64,000 nucleotides of DNA, taken from NCBI GenBank assembly GCA_030388825.1, contig CP128835.1:2226001-2290000 (forward strand), read 5' to 3'. Below, in pieces: positions 9,045 to 18,170 of this stretch. Numbering within the stretch: the stretch's first letter is position 1; every line of letters begins with the position of its first letter. The notes below the pieces were generated by a model that saw only the letters and a program-made list of their open reading frames with translations, did not search any database and was not told the origin of the DNA. The stretch is from Rossellomorea sp. AcN35-11. GTDB taxonomy: Bacteria > Bacillota > Bacilli > Bacillales > Bacillaceae_B. Made by a program: the position numbers and the translations under genes.

Positions 9045-9902
9045 ATGTCACTTTTGAAAAAAAATTTTACATTCATCCGTTGCTTTGGCTGGTCATCGCC
9101 ATTGCGATTGTGACCGCACACTTCTTTGAATTGATCTTGCTCCTGATCATCATTTCCGTTCATGAGTTTGGGCACGGATTGATGGCTCAGTATTTTTCAT
9201 GGAGGGTCAAGAGGATCGCCCTCCTGCCCTTTGGCGGCGTGGCAGAGATGGATGAGCACGGAAACCGTTCACTGCGGGAGGAATTCTGGGTGGTGGCGGC
9301 CGGCCCTCTGCAGCATATATGGATGATCGCCATAGGGTGGGCACTTATGAGCATGGAGGTGATCAGTCCGGAAACGTCCTTACTGTTTCTTCAATTAAAT
9401 ATGATGGTACTTCTATTTAACCTTCTGCCCATCTGGCCGTTGGACGGGGGGGAAATTGATCTCGTTACTACTGGCCACAAAGTTTAATTATTTGAGAGCG
9501 TATGAGTACACGCTTCTCTTTTCTTTTGGGTTGCTATTGCTATTTCATATGATTGTTCTCATTGCTGCCCCGTTTCACTTGAATCTGTGGATCGTTCTGT
9601 CTTTTCTGTACTTTTCACTTTGGGTGGACTGGAAACAGAGACGTTATGCATTCATGAAGTTTTTAATGGAGCGTTATTACGGAAAGAGTCATCAATTTGT
9701 TCAATTACGGCCATTGCCCATTGAGAGTGAAGATTCCATCATGACGGTGGTGGAGAGGTTCCAGCGTGGAGTGAAGCATCCCCTGGTAGTCTTCGAAAAA
9801 GGGGTTGAAGTGGGAAAACTCGATGAGAATGAACTCCTCCATGCCTTTTTCGCCGAGAAGATGACCTCCGCCAAGACGAAGGATCTCCTTTACCTTTATT
9901 GA
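9045..9902 (+). CDS. spoIVFB: Stage IV sporulation intramembrane metalloprotease FB, frame broken twice
   Basis: S2P-type (M50B) protease that releases mature sigma-K in the mother cell. The zinc motif VHEFGHG and the second motif LLPIWPLDGG are present, with about six membrane helices, and the tail FQRGVKHPLVV...DENELLHAFFAEK matches SpoIVFB. Two frame breaks need repair. The ATG at 9045, 4 bp after spoIVFA, joins the body only if the A-run at 9057-9064 had nine A (MSLLKKKFYIHP). The run of seven G at 9446-9452 should be six, giving PLDGGKLISLLLA. Repaired length is about 286 residues, as in B. subtilis (288). Without the first repair the only start for the body is TTG 9080. Confidence 0.87.
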
Positions 9903-9927
9903 CGAACGAAGACGAACTGTATAAAGT
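9899..9927 (+). promoter_or_regulatory. Putative promoter before the RNase E/G gene
   Basis: TTGACG (9899-9904) overlaps the spoIVFB stop; TAAAGT (9922-9927) lies 17 bp further, or TATAAA (9920-9925) at 15 bp. Any start here would be upstream of the hairpin at 9942. Confidence 0.35.
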
Positions 9928-9941
9928 AAGGGCATACTGAT

Positions 9942-9969
9942 TAAAAGGGTTGGATTCAACCCTTTTTTC
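9942..9969 (+). terminator. Terminator between spoIVFB and the RNase E/G gene
   Basis: AAAAGGGTT / AACCCTTTTTT hairpin with a six-base loop. It ends only about 33 bp before the next start codon. Confidence 0.85.
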
Positions 9970-10001
9970 TTATGATGTTCTTGAAGGAAGGGGTTTCTGT
10001 C

Positions 10002-11447
10002 TTGGAGGAAATCATTGTTCATAGTAAAAGCAGGGAAAAACGATGGGTGTACCGTTCACATAATGAAATCATTGGTTTATATACATATCAGCCTGGAGAG
10101 GAAAGCCTGACGGGGAATATTTACCTGGGGAGAGTCGTGAAGGTCCAGAAAGGCCTGGGTGCGGCGTTCGTTGATTTCGGTCAGGGGAAAAACGGATATC
10201 TGCACGAAAAAGATTTTCCGCAAAATGTACAAGCCTATCAGTCAGGAGATGATCCGATCCCCATTGGGAAGTGTGTCCATGAAGGGCAAAAAATCATCGT
10301 CCAGGTCATCAAGGATGAGGTAGGGACGAAGGGCGCGAGGTTGTCTGCCGTCGTTGAACTGAAAGGCGAGCATCTTGTGTATATGCCACAAGGATATTAT
10401 GTGGCGGTGTCCAAAAAAGCGGGTGACGAAAGCAGAAAGGTGTTAAGGCGCTTGGGGAATGAGTGGAAGCAGCCGGAAGAGGGCATCGTGATGCGCACGA
10501 GTGCTGCTGAAGTGAGGGAGGCGGAGTTACAGGGGGAACTGGACTCATTACGGTCAAGGTATGAAAGTCTGCACAGGGTGTCCTTGAGGGCTAAATGTCC
10601 TTCTCTCTTATCCAGGCAGGACAGCTTCTATGAAGACCTCCATGAACAGCTGAAAAAAGGAGAGGCCGGGAGGATTGTCTTTGACGAGTATGATACCCTT
10701 CTTCAGATGGAGGAAATGAGTGGAGATGGAGTGAAGGAAAGCTGGAGTTTCGAACTCTATCAGGGGAACGAAAATATTTTCAAGCATTATGATGTGTATG
10801 CCGCATGGGAGAACGCCCTGAAAAAAATAGTGTGGCTTGAGAACGGGGCCTTTCTTGTCATTGAGGCCACAGAGGCCATGGTTGTTGTAGATGTCAATTC
10901 CGGAAAGTTCACAGGGAAAGATGATTTAGAGCAAACCATCCTCCAAACGAACAAGCTTGCGGCAAAAGAAATGGCAAAACAGCTGACCCTGCGCAATTTA
11001 AGCGGAATGATCCTGATCGACTTCATCGATATGAAGAAAGACAGTCACCGGAAGGAAGTGCAGGCTGCACTCTATGACGCTCTAAGGTCAGATCGGCAGC
11101 GTACGACGATTGTCGGGTTCACTCCCCTTGGGATCCTTGAACTGACGCGGAAGAGGACCCGTCAGCCACTGGCTGCCTACTTGACACGTCCATGCTCGGT
11201 ATGTAAAGGTACGGGGAGGGAAAGGAGTCCTGAGACGATGGCCTTCGAACTTGAACGGGAGCTGTGGGAATCTGAGGGCATGGAATGCTCAGAGATTGAA
11301 GTGGAAGCAACCCATGATGTGGCAACTGTTTTCGCAGGTGCACAGCACATCCATCTTCAGAGACTCGAAAAAGCGTTAAACAAAAAGATTAACATAAAGG
11401 AAATGATCCACGATCATCCTTATTACCGGATCACAAAGATGATATGA
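10002..11447 (+). CDS. rng: Ribonuclease E/G family endoribonuclease
   Basis: 481 residues, the length of RNase G rather than RNase E. An S1 RNA-binding domain covers about residues 35-120 (GNIYLGRVVKVQKGLGAAFVDFG); the DNase I-like catalytic part has the metal-binding VVVDVNSGKFTGK and the second aspartate in ILIDFIDMKKD; the zinc-link CSVCKGTG follows and a small C-terminal domain ends the protein. It cuts single-stranded RNA endonucleolytically in rRNA/mRNA processing. The start is TTG 10002, 8 bp after AAGGAAGGGG; an in-frame ATG 9972 lies inside the terminator tail. B. subtilis lacks this gene, though other Bacillaceae carry it between spoIVFB and rplU. Confidence 0.92.
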   Translation: MEEIIVHSKSREKRWVYRSHNEIIGLYTYQPGEESLTGNIYLGRVVKVQKGLGAAFVDFGQGKNGYLHEKDFPQNVQAYQSGDDPIPIGKCVHEGQKIIVQVIKDEVGTKGARLSAVVELKGEHLVYMPQGYYVAVSKKAGDESRKVLRRLGNEWKQPEEGIVMRTSAAEVREAELQGELDSLRSRYESLHRVSLRAKCPSLLSRQDSFYEDLHEQLKKGEAGRIVFDEYDTLLQMEEMSGDGVKESWSFELYQGNENIFKHYDVYAAWENALKKIVWLENGAFLVIEATEAMVVVDVNSGKFTGKDDLEQTILQTNKLAAKEMAKQLTLRNLSGMILIDFIDMKKDSHRKEVQAALYDALRSDRQRTTIVGFTPLGILELTRKRTRQPLAAYLTRPCSVCKGTGRERSPETMAFELERELWESEGMECSEIEVEATHDVATVFAGAQHIHLQRLEKALNKKINIKEMIHDHPYYRITKMI

Positions 11448-11462
11448 TTTTCTTAAATGTTA

Positions 11463-11492
11463 TTGACAGTCCATCGAATTATATGATAGGAT
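11463..11492 (+). promoter_or_regulatory. Sigma-A promoter of rplU-prp-rpmA
   Basis: TTGACA (11463-11468) and TAGGAT (11487-11492) spaced by 18 bp, directly before the L21 leader. Confidence 0.65.
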
Positions 11493-11497
11493 TCTAA

Positions 11498-11600
11498 TGT
11501 TATTGATTGTAGCACCCGTGCTACAACCGCACATTACAGGTACATAAGTGTGGAGCAATCCATCACCTGTCATTGGCGAGTCTGAGTTTATAAGGAGGTG
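11498..11600 (+). ncRNA. L21 ribosomal protein leader
   Basis: Structured leader between the promoter and rplU, with hairpin-forming segments such as GTAGCACCCGTGCTAC and ACAGGT...ACCTGT. Bacillus rplU operons have a conserved L21 leader at this exact place that is thought to bind L21 for autoregulation. I assign it from position and pairing; a covariance model search (Rfam L21_leader) would settle it. Confidence 0.7.
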
Positions 11601-11605
11601 CGATT

Positions 11606-11914
11606 ATGTACGCAATTATCGAAACAGGTGGTAAGCAAATCCGTGTAGAAGCTGGTCAAGCAATCTACATCGAAAAGCTGAACGCAGAACAAGGCGATAC
11701 GGTAACGTTTGACAAAGTTCTATTCGTTGGTGGTGACGATGTGAAAGTAGGAAGTCCATTAGTGGATGGAGCTACTGTAACAGCGAAAGTTGAAAAACAA
11801 GGCCGCGCGAAAAAGCTTGTAGTATTCAAATACAAAGCGAAAAAGAACTACCGTCGTAAGCAAGGTCACCGTCAACCTTACACTAAAGTTGTCATTGACA
11901 CAATCAACGCGTAA
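11606..11914 (+). CDS. rplU: 50S ribosomal protein L21
   Basis: 102 residues (normal length), starting [18 protein letters not shown] and ending in the basic [19 protein letters not shown] segment typical of bL21, which binds 23S rRNA. The start ATG follows TAAGGAGGTG. It leads the rplU-prp-rpmA operon. Confidence 0.98.
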   Translation: MYAIIETGGKQIRVEAGQAIYIEKLNAEQGDTVTFDKVLFVGGDDVKVGSPLVDGATVTAKVEKQGRAKKLVVFKYKAKKNYRRKQGHRQPYTKVVIDTINA

Positions 11915-11925
11915 GGCGTGATATC

Positions 11926-12261
11926 ATGATTAATGTTTACGTAGAGCGTTCCTCCAAAGAAAGAATCCGTTCTTTCTCCATGGATGGACATGCTGATTTT
12001 GCCGAACATGGGCAAGACATTGTTTGTGCAGGTGCTTCTGCTGTTTCATTCGGCAGCATCAATGCCATTATGGCATTGACCGGTGTTGAACCGTCCATCG
12101 AGCAATCCGCTGATGGTGGATTTCTTCGCTGTGTCATCCCTGATGACCTTCCGGAAGAAACAGAGGGCAAGATTCAGCTGCTGTTAAACAGCATGCTTAT
12201 CAGCCTCCAAACGATTGAAAGAGACTACAGTGATTTTATTAAAATAACCTTCAAAAAGTAG
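11926..12261 (+). CDS. prp: Ribosomal-processing cysteine protease Prp
   Basis: 111 residues (formerly ysxB). The catalytic histidine H22 (DGHADFAEHG) and cysteine C34 (IVCAGASA) are at the same residue numbers as in Staphylococcus aureus Prp. Prp removes the N-terminal extension of L27 at the LQFF/A site before ribosome assembly. Its gene lies between rplU and rpmA, the universal arrangement, and the substrate L27 encoded next carries the extension. Start ATG 11926. Confidence 0.96.
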   Translation: MINVYVERSSKERIRSFSMDGHADFAEHGQDIVCAGASAVSFGSINAIMALTGVEPSIEQSADGGFLRCVIPDDLPEETEGKIQLLLNSMLISLQTIERDYSDFIKITFKK

Positions 12262-12564
<303 letters not shown>

Positions 12565-12580
12565 TCGCATATCTTTAACG

Positions 12581-12617
12581 AAAACTCTAACCGACTTTCG
12601 GTTAGAGTTTTATTTTT
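12581..12617 (+). terminator. Terminator after rpmA
   Basis: AAAACTCTAACCG / CGGTTAGAGTTTT with a five-base loop and T-rich tail. Confidence 0.95.
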
Positions 12618-12794
12618 ATTGGAGATCGTTGTATTAACCTGAAAAAACAGATGTGACAAAGGTTTTTTCAATTATGGACCATTTCTTTTCAAATTTGAGG
12701 AATTCTCTTCAAAGTGCTCAAAATCCCGTATCCAACCAGGATTTCATTCACACCAACCAATTTTACAGAAACAATATACGGACGTGTCCCATCT

Positions 12795-12824
12795 TTGATA
12801 TACTTACAGGTAAGCACTTATAGT
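12795..12824 (+). promoter_or_regulatory. Sigma-A promoter of spo0B-obg
   Basis: TTGATA (12795-12800) and TATAGT (12819-12824) with an 18-bp spacer, 14 bp before the spo0B start. The region 12618-12790 shows nothing else I can name. Confidence 0.6.
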
Positions 12825-12838
12825 ATAGGAGTTAGATT

Positions 12839-13372
12839 ATGAGCGAAAATTGGGGTGTAGTCGAGGCGCTGAGGCATGCCAGGCACGACTGGATGAACGA
12901 TCTGCAATTAATTAAAGGGAATCTGGACCTCGGCCGTGTGGAGCGTGCGAAGCAGGTGATCGAGGAAATGGTTCTCGTGGCACAAAATGAATCTAAGCTT
13001 TGTAATTTAAAACTTCCATTATTGGCAGAGTGGATATTAACATATAATTGGTCAAGACATTTGATTAAACTGGATTTTGAAGTGCTTCAAATAGAGTCAT
13101 CACACGGGCTTGAAGACGGAAGGCTCCAAGACTGGTGCAAGGAGTTTCTGGAATTCCTTGAATCAAATGTAATGAACAATGCAGAGAATCAATTATCCAT
13201 CCTACTGGACATTACAAAAGAACAATCCCGTTTTATATTTGATTTCACAGGTATACTAAAGAGTACAAACGTTGTAGAAGACTGGATCAGGAATCAACAA
13301 ACAAACGGAGAAAATATAGAAATAGAACAGCTCGAAGAAGAGGTTCTTGTCATTCATGTGACCGCTGGATAG
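12839..13372 (+). CDS. spo0B: Sporulation initiation phosphotransferase Spo0B
   Basis: 177 residues. The phosphorylated histidine sits in LRHARHDWMNDLQLIKGNL (H16 here, equivalent to H30 of B. subtilis), in the helical hairpin that forms the four-helix dimer; a degenerate ATPase-like domain follows. Spo0B passes phosphate from Spo0F to Spo0A in the sporulation phosphorelay. The N-terminus is about 14 residues shorter than in B. subtilis. Start ATG follows TAGGAGTTAG. obg follows, as in B. subtilis. Confidence 0.93.
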   Translation: MSENWGVVEALRHARHDWMNDLQLIKGNLDLGRVERAKQVIEEMVLVAQNESKLCNLKLPLLAEWILTYNWSRHLIKLDFEVLQIESSHGLEDGRLQDWCKEFLEFLESNVMNNAENQLSILLDITKEQSRFIFDFTGILKSTNVVEDWIRNQQTNGENIEIEQLEEEVLVIHVTAG

Positions 13373-13414
13373 CAGCCTGACATCAGGGTGCTGATTCATC
13401 GGTTGCACGGATAA

Positions 13415-14716
<1,302 letters not shown>

Positions 14717-14745
14717 GTTTCGTCCTTCACCTATTTCAAACAAAA

Positions 14746-14781
14746 AGAGCGATGCCGGCCTATATGTGCCGGCATCGCTCT
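14746..14781 (-). terminator. Hairpin shaped as a minus-strand terminator
   Basis: A perfect 14-bp stem AGAGCGATGCCGGC / GCCGGCATCGCTCT. The T-run is on the minus strand (TTTTTG after the stem); on the plus strand it is preceded by A and followed by ACAATAG. The flanking genes obg and pheB are both on the plus strand. Confidence 0.55.
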
Positions 14782-14862
14782 ACAATAGAAAGCGAAGAGG
14801 TTTTCACAGAGGCATAGTCTTTGCCCATGACCTCTGCAGCCAGAAAATTGGAGGAATAGTCA

Positions 14863-15318
14863 TTGGGGAAAAAATTTCAAGAGGGCAAGTTTTATTTAGT
14901 CCGTGAAGACGTGCTGCCCGAAGCAATGAAGAAAACCCTGGATGCGAAAGAATTGATTGAAAGGGGCAAGGCGGATTCCGTATGGGAAGCCGTTCATCGG
15001 GTTGATTTAAGCCGGAGTGCCTTTTATAAATATCGTGATACCGTGTTTCCTTTTCATACGGTGGTGAAGGAAAGAATCATCACACTGTTCTTTCATCTGG
15101 AAGACCGTTCTGGAACACTGTCACATTTACTTGGGGAAACGGCCAAGCATGGATGCAATATTTTAACGATCCATCAGACGATCCCCTTGCAGGGAAGAGC
15201 GAATGTCACATTATCACTGAATGTGACAGACTTGACCATCGGATTGGAAGATCTGCTTTCCAAGCTGAGACGATTGGAATTTGTAGAAAAAGTAGAAGTA
15301 TTGGGTTCAGGAGCCTGA
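14863..15318 (+). CDS. pheB: ACT domain protein PheB
   Basis: 151 residues. A short basic N-terminal helical part ([16 protein letters not shown]) is followed by an ACT domain with [23 protein letters not shown] at about 80-105. The gene always precedes pheA in Bacillus and was once called chorismate mutase; it has no AroQ mutase motif, so an aromatic-amino-acid sensing role is more likely. Start TTG 14863, 7 bp after TTGGAGGA. Confidence 0.9.
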   Translation: MGKKFQEGKFYLVREDVLPEAMKKTLDAKELIERGKADSVWEAVHRVDLSRSAFYKYRDTVFPFHTVVKERIITLFFHLEDRSGTLSHLLGETAKHGCNILTIHQTIPLQGRANVTLSLNVTDLTIGLEDLLSKLRRLEFVEKVEVLGSGA

Positions 15319-15427
15319 TGCTTCTTTTTTTAGATTTTCTGCTTTCAAAAATAAACTCTTCCGCTTTGACCTTATACATGTTAGAATGTTCAAATAATAT
15401 TTTGGTGAGAGTGAGAGGAAGATCAGA

Positions 15428-16276
15428 GTGAAAATTGCGTATTTAGGACCCGAGGCTTCCTTTACAGACCTGGCAGTCAAGAAGGCATTCAAAGACCAGG
15501 ATACCGTGTCGTACGTCACCATTCCCGATTGCATTGAAGCAGTGATAGAGAATGAAGTGGATTATGCCGTTGTCCCACTGGAAAATGCCCTGGAAGGCTC
15601 GGTACATATTACAGTCGATTATCTGTTCCATGAGGCGGATTTAGCCATCGTCGCCGAACTGACGTCGGCGATTCAACAGCATATGATGATTCACCCGAAG
15701 TGGGATGACAGTGAGAAAACCGTCGAGAAAGTCCTTTCTCATTCCCACGCATTGGCACAGTGTCATAAATTTCTACATAAGCAATTCCGTGGGGTGCCTC
15801 TCGAGCAGACGACGAGTACGGCAGCTGCTGCTAAATTCATAAGTGAGAATCCCGGGTCGTTTCTTGGGGCAATCGGAAACGAACTGGCAGCCGAAAAATA
15901 CGGTTTAACGATCCTTCATGAAAATATTCATGACTTTGCCTATAACCATACAAGGTTTATCGTTTTGCATAAAAAGGCACATCCTTTGTCGCTCTCACAG
16001 GAAAAGAGCATGGAGAAGACGACCTTGATGGTGACTCTTCCGAAGGATCGTTCAGGGGCGCTTCATCAGGTATTATCGACTTTTGCCTGGAGGCAATTGA
16101 ACTTAAGTAAAATTGAATCCAGACCGCTGAAAACAGGTTTAGGGGACTATTTCTTCCTGATTGATGTGGCTCATGGATTGGATGATGTCCTTCTGCCTGG
16201 AGCAATCAGCGAAATGGAAGCCCTTGGGTGTGCAGTGAAAATGATTGGCACGTATTCTTCATATTTATTGGATTAA
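15428..16276 (+). CDS. pheA: Prephenate dehydratase
   Basis: 282 residues. The catalytic PDT domain covers 1-185 (IAYLGPEASFTDLA, the YAVVPLENALEGSV motif, and HNHTRF-like YNHTRFIV); the regulatory ACT domain follows with GALHQVLSTFAWRQLNLSKIESRP, including the ESRP phenylalanine-binding motif. It makes phenylpyruvate for phenylalanine synthesis. Start GTG 15428 behind AGAGGAAGATCA. Confidence 0.96.
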   Translation: MKIAYLGPEASFTDLAVKKAFKDQDTVSYVTIPDCIEAVIENEVDYAVVPLENALEGSVHITVDYLFHEADLAIVAELTSAIQQHMMIHPKWDDSEKTVEKVLSHSHALAQCHKFLHKQFRGVPLEQTTSTAAAAKFISENPGSFLGAIGNELAAEKYGLTILHENIHDFAYNHTRFIVLHKKAHPLSLSQEKSMEKTTLMVTLPKDRSGALHQVLSTFAWRQLNLSKIESRPLKTGLGDYFFLIDVAHGLDDVLLPGAISEMEALGCAVKMIGTYSSYLLD

Positions 16277-16280
16277 TGAG

Positions 16281-16316
16281 AAAAAAGGCAGATTTCAAGG
16301 AAATCTGCCTTTTTTC
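16281..16316. terminator. Bidirectional terminator between pheA and nadR
   Basis: AAAAAAGGCAGATTT / AAATCTGCCTTTTTT; A and T runs on both sides serve the convergent genes pheA (+) and nadR (-). Confidence 0.93.
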
Positions 16317-16855
16317 TATTGTGATTGAATCAGGAAGCCTGCTTCCTGAAGGGCACGTTCTGCTTTCTCCAATGTTTCTTCCGTCGGGGCCATTATAGTA
16401 TGTAAATGGACACCATCGGTCAGCTCTGATAAGAACGAAGCTCCTGTGTCTTCGATCTTCTTCATGAATTGTTCTACCTCTTTACGGTTTGAGACCATAA
16501 TGGAAGCTGTCAAATCTCCGTATACCCCGTGTTCGATTTTTACATCTTTAACGGTCACACCATGGTCGACAAGTAAAAAAAGCTCTTCTTCCGACCGTTC
16601 AGGCCGATGCTGACAGGCAACAGTGCGTTCAATCATGGTGTCCTGATTGGAAATGGGCATATATAAATAGCCCTGGCTCGTTGCAATGATGGGTTCACCT
16701 TTCGCTTTCAGCAGTGTAATGTCACTCACGATGACTTGACGGCTGACATTCGTCTGTTTAGCGAGGTCCCCTCCTGTTATGGGCGCCTGATTGGTCATTA
16801 ATTTATCAAGGATCCATTGTCTTCTCTCATCCCCAAGGATTTTTTTTCCTGTCAA
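16316..16855 (-). CDS. nadR: NAD biosynthesis transcriptional repressor NadR (NiaR)
   Basis: 179 residues (B. subtilis YrxA/NadR 180). N-terminal winged helix HTH (GGDLAKQTNVSRQVIVSDITLLKAKG) and C-terminal 3H domain with conserved histidines (KIEHGVYGDL, DGVHLHTI) that binds nicotinic acid as corepressor. TTG at 16855 is chosen because GGAGGAG lies six bases upstream and the start then aligns with homologues; the longer frame upstream has no such site. It lies downstream of the desulfurase gene and facing away from nadBCA, which it should repress. Confidence 0.93.
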   Translation of the reverse strand: MTGKKILGDERRQWILDKLMTNQAPITGGDLAKQTNVSRQVIVSDITLLKAKGEPIIATSQGYLYMPISNQDTMIERTVACQHRPERSEEELFLLVDHGVTVKDVKIEHGVYGDLTASIMVSNRKEVEQFMKKIEDTGASFLSELTDGVHLHTIMAPTEETLEKAERALQEAGFLIQSQ

Positions 16856-16908
16856 ATGTATCTCCTCCGTCCCCGGTTGATATAGGAAATCATACCACAA
16901 CTCGTTCT

Positions 16909-18048
16909 TCAAGTTAAGGAAGATACATGGGCTGTATGGATATCATATATCGTGTGTACGAGCTTCTCCACCTGTTCTTCTTCTGTATCCTTTCCGAATG
17001 AAATCCGGATGAATTCTTTTCCGGCTCTCTGATCAACACCCATGCTGACAAGGGTTTTAGACTCTGCCCCTGACCCGCACGCACTGCCGGTGGAAATGCA
17101 CATCCCCCTGCGATTGCATTCAAGCATGAGCCACTGTCCCTCGACCCCGTGGATACCCAGACCGATTACGTGTGGAAGCTGTTCTTCAGAGTCTCCCCCA
17201 TACAGAGTGTAGGAGCCAGGGAGAAGTTCCTCCAATCTGGATATGAAATGGTGTCTGACCCGATGATAATGAGGAGTTGAAAGTGAATCATAACACAGGC
17301 TTGCTGCGGTTATGAATCCTGCTATTCCCGGCAGATTCACCGTGCCTCCCCTGAAACCGTCCTCGTGTGTCTGTCCCGGGATCATAGGTCGGATATCAAG
17401 GTCTGGATTAATGTATAGGGCGCCTACTCCTTTTGGTCCGTAAATTTTATGAGATGAAAGGGTGAAGCTGTCTACGATGGAAGTGAATTCAGTCATATCT
17501 ATTTTTCCGAATGCTTGAACCATGTCACTGTGAAGCAAAATATCACGGTTCCTCAATAGATTACTTACTTCACGGATGGGCTGGATCGTTCCAATTTCTC
17601 CATTGACAAGTCCGATGCTCACAACAGTCGTTTCATCTGATATGGATTCTTCCAGTTTAACCAGATCAATGAACCCCTGAGGAGTGAATGGGATTTTTGA
17701 AACGGTAAAGCCCAATTGCTCAAGGAAAGAGGCTGAGGAATGAAGAGAGGAATGTTCTGCCCCTCCTATGATGACATGTTTCCCTTTCCCTTCAGTACTT
17801 AGTGCCAGTGTGGAGAGGGCCAGATGATTGCCTTCCGTCCCCCCGGAGGTGAAATGGATTCCCTTGGAGGGTACCTGGAGCATTCCTGCCAACTTCTCTC
17901 TGCATGTGGTCAGTAAATGTTGTGCTTTCCCACCTGTATCATGGAGACTGCTCGGATTACCCCAGAATTCCTCACTGACTGTTTGAAACACCTGTAAACT
18001 TTCTGCACCTACAGGAGTCGTAGCGGCGTAATCAAAATAGTACATCAT
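16909..18048 (-). CDS. nifS: Cysteine desulfurase of the NAD biosynthesis locus (NifS/IscS type)
   Basis: 379 residues, PLP-dependent. It starts YYFDYAATTP, carries the PLP lysine in SLSSHKIYGPKG and the sulfur-accepting cysteine in STGSACGSGAES. In B. subtilis the gene at this spot is needed to build the [4Fe-4S] cluster of quinolinate synthase NadA, which fits its divergent position beside nadBCA. A separate iscS-type gene lies at 57836. Start ATG 18048 or 18045. Confidence 0.93.
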   Translation of the reverse strand: MMYYFDYAATTPVGAESLQVFQTVSEEFWGNPSSLHDTGGKAQHLLTTCREKLAGMLQVPSKGIHFTSGGTEGNHLALSTLALSTEGKGKHVIIGGAEHSSLHSSASFLEQLGFTVSKIPFTPQGFIDLVKLEESISDETTVVSIGLVNGEIGTIQPIREVSNLLRNRDILLHSDMVQAFGKIDMTEFTSIVDSFTLSSHKIYGPKGVGALYINPDLDIRPMIPGQTHEDGFRGGTVNLPGIAGFITAASLCYDSLSTPHYHRVRHHFISRLEELLPGSYTLYGGDSEEQLPHVIGLGIHGVEGQWLMLECNRRGMCISTGSACGSGAESKTLVSMGVDQRAGKEFIRISFGKDTEEEQVEKLVHTIYDIHTAHVSSLT

Positions 18049-18102
18049 GTAACCTGCCTTTTTTTTATAATAGTCTGAATATAGGAGTCTCGTAAAAAAC
18101 TC

Positions 18103-18130
18103 TTGTCATTAGTTTAAATATGTGTAAATA
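18103..18130 (+). promoter_or_regulatory. Putative sigma-A promoter of nadBCA
   Basis: TTGTCA (18103-18108) and TAAATA (18125-18130, preceded by TGTG) with a 16-bp spacer. Confidence 0.45.
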
Positions 18131-18131
18131 T

Positions 18132-18148
18132 ATGTGTCAAGACACCTG
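18132..18148 (+). promoter_or_regulatory. Putative NadR operator
   Basis: Inverted repeat GTGTC-AA-GACAC (18134-18145) at the expected transcription start of nadBCA. NadR/NiaR sites in Bacillus are described as palindromes with GACAC cores; the exact match to the known motif is from memory. Confidence 0.5.
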
Positions 18149-18170
18149 TAAATAATCAGGAGGGTTTTTG

